DNA of 64,000 nucleotides from Rugamonas fusca (GTDB taxonomy: Bacteria > Pseudomonadota > Gammaproteobacteria > Burkholderiales > Burkholderiaceae_D): contig NZ_JACEZS010000001.1 of the NCBI RefSeq assembly GCF_014042365.1, positions 62,001 to 126,000 of the forward strand. The letters are read 5' to 3'. Below, one piece after another: positions 61,395-64,000 of this stretch. Position 1 is the stretch's first letter, and every line of letters starts with the position of its first letter. The position numbers were made by a program, and so were the translations under genes. A model generated the notes under the pieces. That model saw only the letters and a list, made by a program, of their open reading frames with translations. It had not been told where the DNA came from and did not search any database.

Positions 61395-62237
61395 ATGCAG
61401 ACTATCGAAGATTCCGCGCTGCAGGCACGCCGCGAAGGCGCCGTGCTGCACCTGACGATCAACCGCCCGGAAGCGCGCAACGCCATGAATGCGCAGCTGC
61501 TGGAAGAGCTGATCGTCGCCTTTGAAGCCGTCGCCGCCTGCACGGAAGTGCGGGCCGTGGTGCTGCGCGGCGCGGGCGGCAATTTTTGCGCCGGTGGCGA
61601 TGTGAAGGACTTCGCCCGGCTGCGCCGCCAGGAGGCCGCACCGGGGACAGATCCCGTGGCCGCGTTCAACCGCCGTTTCGGCACGCTGCTGGAACTGGTG
61701 AATGGCGTGCCGCAAGCGGTGGTTGTCGTGGCCGAAGGGGCGGTATTGGGCGGCGGCTTCGGCCTGGCCTGTGTGGCCGACGTGACGATCGTGCGTAACG
61801 ACGCCAGCTTTGGCTTGCCCGAGACGAGCCTGGGCGTGATTCCGGCACAGATCGCGCCCTTCGTCGTGCAGCGCATCGGCCTGTCGCAAGCGCGGAGGCT
61901 GGGCGTGTGCGGCGGGCGGTTTGATGGTGCGGAGGCTTATCGGCTCGGGCTGGCCCATTTCGTTGAGTACAGCGACGCGGCGCTGGGCGCGCGCGAGGCG
62001 CAGGTGCTGGCGCAGATCATGCGCTGCGCGCCCGGCGCGAATGCCGTGACCAAGCAGATCATGCTGGCCGTGGGTGGCGAACCGCTGGGGCAGGTGCTGG
62101 ACCGGGCGGCAACCCTGTTTTCAGCCGCGTTGAACGGGCCGGAAGCGGCCGAAGGCACGCAGGCGTTCGTGGAAAAGCGGCTGCCGCAATGGGCGGCGGC
62201 CGGCAATGTGGAGACGGGTGAAGCAGATGTTCGATAA
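61395..62237 (+). CDS. atuE: Enoyl-CoA hydratase, AtuE-like
   Basis: 280-residue crotonase-fold protein. The oxyanion-hole strand is FCAGGDVKDFARL, followed by the family-wide GAVLGGGFGLACVADVTIV and SFGLPETSLGVIPAQIAPF with catalytic Glu. VAAFNRRFGTLLELVNGVPQ and APFVVQRIGLSQARRLGV follow the AtuE (isohexenylglutaconyl-CoA hydratase) pattern rather than LiuC, which has a different start and FSAGADL. It hydrates the carboxylated glutaconyl-type product. It overlaps the alpha-subunit gene by 11 bases and lies 9 after the beta subunit. Confidence 0.8.
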   Translation: MQTIEDSALQARREGAVLHLTINRPEARNAMNAQLLEELIVAFEAVAACTEVRAVVLRGAGGNFCAGGDVKDFARLRRQEAAPGTDPVAAFNRRFGTLLELVNGVPQAVVVVAEGAVLGGGFGLACVADVTIVRNDASFGLPETSLGVIPAQIAPFVVQRIGLSQARRLGVCGGRFDGAEAYRLGLAHFVEYSDAALGAREAQVLAQIMRCAPGANAVTKQIMLAVGGEPLGQVLDRAATLFSAALNGPEAAEGTQAFVEKRLPQWAAAGNVETGEADVR

Positions 62238-64000
62238 AGTCCTGGTCGCCAATCGCGGCGAAATCGCGCTGCGCGTAATCCGCGCCTGCAAAAAGCTCGG
62301 CTACGCGACGGTGGCCGTCTATTCTGAAGCGGATCGCGACGCCCTGCATGTGGCGCAGGTCGACGAAGCCGTGGCGATTGGTCCCGCGCCGGCCGCGCAA
62401 TCGTACCTGGTGATTGAAAAGCTGGTGCAGGCGGCGCTGGATACGGGCTGTGGCGCCGTCCATCCCGGCTACGGCTTCTTGTCCGAGAGCGCGGCGTTCG
62501 CGCGCGCCGTGCAGGCGGCGGGACTGGTGTTCATCGGCCCGGACCCGGAAGCCATAGCCGCCATGGGCAACAAGAGCAACGCCAAGGCGCTGATGCTGGA
62601 AGCGGGTGTACCGTGCGTTCCCGGTTGCCATGACAATGCACAGGGCAACGATCAGGACGATGCATTCCTGGCTGCGCAGGCGCTGAAAATCGGCCTGCCC
62701 GTGATGGTCAAGGCGGCGGCCGGTGGTGGTGGGCGTGGCATGCGGCTGGTGCACGAGCAGGCGCAACTGGCCGCCGCCATTGCCTCCGCGCGCAGCGAGG
62801 CCGCCAATGCGTTCGGCGATGGCCAACTGCTGATCGAAAAGGCCGTGCTCAACGCGCGCCACGTGGAGATCCAGGTGTTTGGCGACCGGCACGGCAATGT
62901 CGTGCACATTGGGGAACGCGATTGTACGGTTCAGCGCCGGCACCAGAAAGTGGTGGAGGAGTGCCCCAGCCCGGCCGTGGATGACGTACTGCGCATGCGC
63001 ATGGGCGCGGCCGCCGTGGCTGCGGCGCGCGCGGTGCGCTATGTGGGCGCGGGCACGGTGGAGTTCATGCTGGCCGAGGACGGGCAGTTCTACTTCCTGG
63101 AGATGAATACGCGGCTGCAGGTCGAGCATCCCGTCACCGAGATCGTGTACGACCTCGACCTGGTGGAATGGCAGTTGCGCGTGGCGCAGGGCGAAGCCTT
63201 GCCGCTGGCGCAGGAGGCGATCCTGGCACGGCGCAAGGGCTGGGCCATCGAGGTGCGCCTGTGCACGGAAGACCCCGCACAGGGATTCCTGCCGCAGACG
63301 GGAACGCTGCTGACGTGGCGTGCGCCAACCGGGCCGCGCATGCGGGTTGATCATGGCTTGCGCGAGGGCGGCGTCATCGCGCCCAATTACGATTCCATGC
63401 AGGGCAAGCTGATCGCCAGCGGCGCGGATCGCGAACAGGCGCGCCGCACGCTGTTGCGGATGCTGGACGAGACGGTGCTACTGGGCGTGCCGAGCAACCG
63501 CGACTTCCTGCGCCTGGTGCTCGCCCATCCCGCGTTCGCGTCGGGCCGGTTCTCGACGGACTTCATCGCGGAACACTTCCCGGCTGGCCAACTGGTGGCC
63601 GCGCTGGCAGGCGACACGGTGCACCGCGCACTGGCCGCGCTGCTGTTCTACCGGCAGGATGCCGATGCGCTGGCCCAAGGCGAAGGGCTGGACTGTGAAT
63701 TGATGGAGTGGCAAAGCTCCGCCGCCGCCGCCGTGGCGGTGCGACTCAGGTGTGGCGACGGCGTGTTCAAGGCCAGCGTGCGGCCATGTGGCGCTGGACG
63801 TTACGAAGTTCAGACGGAAGAAGGCGGCGTCACGCTGGTACTGGAGCGCACTGGCCAGCTTGTCCGCTTCGTTCACGACGGCGTGGCGCAGACTGCGCAG
63901 GTGGCAAGGGCGGGCGCGACCCTGTGGTTGAGCTGCCGGGGTGCGACGCTGGCATACCAGGACGTGACGCTGGCGCCAGCGGCCCGTGGCGGCGCTGCCA
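62227..64000 (+). CDS. atuF: Biotin carboxylase / carrier alpha subunit of the acyl-CoA carboxylase, 3' end outside the window
   Basis: 591 codons visible with no stop, so it continues past base 64000. The biotin carboxylase domain is complete: start MFDKVLVANRGEIALRVIRA, ATP loop MVKAAAGGGGRGMRLV, GERDCTVQRRHQKVVEE, and FLEMNTRLQVEHPVTE. The BT linker region follows (about 490-590); the biotinyl Met-Lys-Met lies outside. LGVPSNRDFLRLVLAHPAF and the whole operon context favour the geranyl-CoA-type alpha subunit. It starts inside the hydratase gene, 11 bases overlapping, so coupling is expected. Methylcrotonyl-CoA carboxylase is the alternative reading. Confidence 0.85.
   Translation, partial: MFDKVLVANRGEIALRVIRACKKLGYATVAVYSEADRDALHVAQVDEAVAIGPAPAAQSYLVIEKLVQAALDTGCGAVHPGYGFLSESAAFARAVQAAGLVFIGPDPEAIAAMGNKSNAKALMLEAGVPCVPGCHDNAQGNDQDDAFLAAQALKIGLPVMVKAAAGGGGRGMRLVHEQAQLAAAIASARSEAANAFGDGQLLIEKAVLNARHVEIQVFGDRHGNVVHIGERDCTVQRRHQKVVEECPSPAVDDVLRMRMGAAAVAAARAVRYVGAGTVEFMLAEDGQFYFLEMNTRLQVEHPVTEIVYDLDLVEWQLRVAQGEALPLAQEAILARRKGWAIEVRLCTEDPAQGFLPQTGTLLTWRAPTGPRMRVDHGLREGGVIAPNYDSMQGKLIASGADREQARRTLLRMLDETVLLGVPSNRDFLRLVLAHPAFASGRFSTDFIAEHFPAGQLVAALAGDTVHRALAALLFYRQDADALAQGEGLDCELMEWQSSAAAAVAVRLRCGDGVFKASVRPCGAGRYEVQTEEGGVTLVLERTGQLVRFVHDGVAQTAQVARAGATLWLSCRGATLAYQDVTLAPAARGGAA

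Noticed and set aside
56804-64000. Leucine (Liu) catabolic operon
   Set aside because: The acyl-CoA dehydrogenase, hydratase and beta subunit motifs depart from LiuA, LiuC and LiuB and follow the Atu branch; no HMG-CoA lyase gene is seen in the window.
1-64000. CRISPR arrays, tRNA or rRNA genes, prophage
   Set aside because: No regularly spaced direct repeats, cloverleaf-like or ribosomal RNA stretches, or phage genes were noticed.

Overview
The window is high-GC DNA, densely packed with protein genes on both strands. I saw no rRNA, tRNA, insertion sequence, phage or CRISPR. The gene content and style (OprB porin, MASE3 GGDEF/EAL protein, PQQ-propeller lipoprotein, paired lipid-catabolic operons, FNR-type site) suggest a chromosomal segment of a betaproteobacterium, most likely Oxalobacteraceae of the Massilia/Duganella/Janthinobacterium kind. 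The genus is inference from style, not from a marker gene.

Layout. 1-12396 (+): the tail of a GMC oxidoreductase and an alkyl sulfatase, then a four-part envelope set (DUF1302 outer-membrane barrel, DUF1329 LolA-like periplasmic protein, YCF48 beta-propeller, RND/MMPL inner-membrane protein), a tiny recombinase-type helix-turn-helix protein and a fatty acyl-CoA synthetase. 12454-19897: AroP permease (-), an orphan TPR histidine kinase (+), a PQQ-propeller lipoprotein (+), a glutathione transferase (-) and a solute-binding-like protein (+). 19921-28629 (-): OprB porin with an atypical Nramp-like transporter, a giant AsmA-like DUF748 protein and a DUF885 protein. 28812-30174 (-): hydrolase plus phosphoribosyltransferase, divergent from 30438-35614 (+), an AMP-ligase / PDH E1-alpha / E1-beta / E2 / acyl carrier protein operon. 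A perfect FNR/ANR-type box lies between them. 35724-41497 (+): a complete tripartite RND efflux operon. 41511-44612 (-): wax ester synthase and fatty acyl-CoA reductase. 45110-51975: GGDEF/EAL protein (+), Aer-like chemoreceptor (-) and a MalT/AlkS-type LuxR regulator (-).

52113-64000 (+): two catabolic operons. The first is acyl-CoA dehydrogenase, thiolase and a FadB-like bifunctional protein, ending in a clear intrinsic terminator. The second starts at a promoter whose -35 box is covered by a perfect 15-bp palindrome. It encodes a beta-keto acid cleavage enzyme, an HSDL2-like SDR, a citronellyl-CoA-dehydrogenase-like protein, the carboxylase beta subunit, an AtuE-like hydratase and the biotin-carrying alpha subunit, which runs off the window. 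This set resembles the acyclic terpene (Atu) pathway more than leucine (Liu) catabolism.

Taken together, much of the window handles hydrophobic acyl compounds: crossing the envelope, desulfation and oxidation of alkyl chains, activation to CoA esters, beta-oxidation, branched-chain (terpenoid-type) breakdown, and storage as wax esters. A low-oxygen-regulated acyl-CoA/PDH module sits in the middle.
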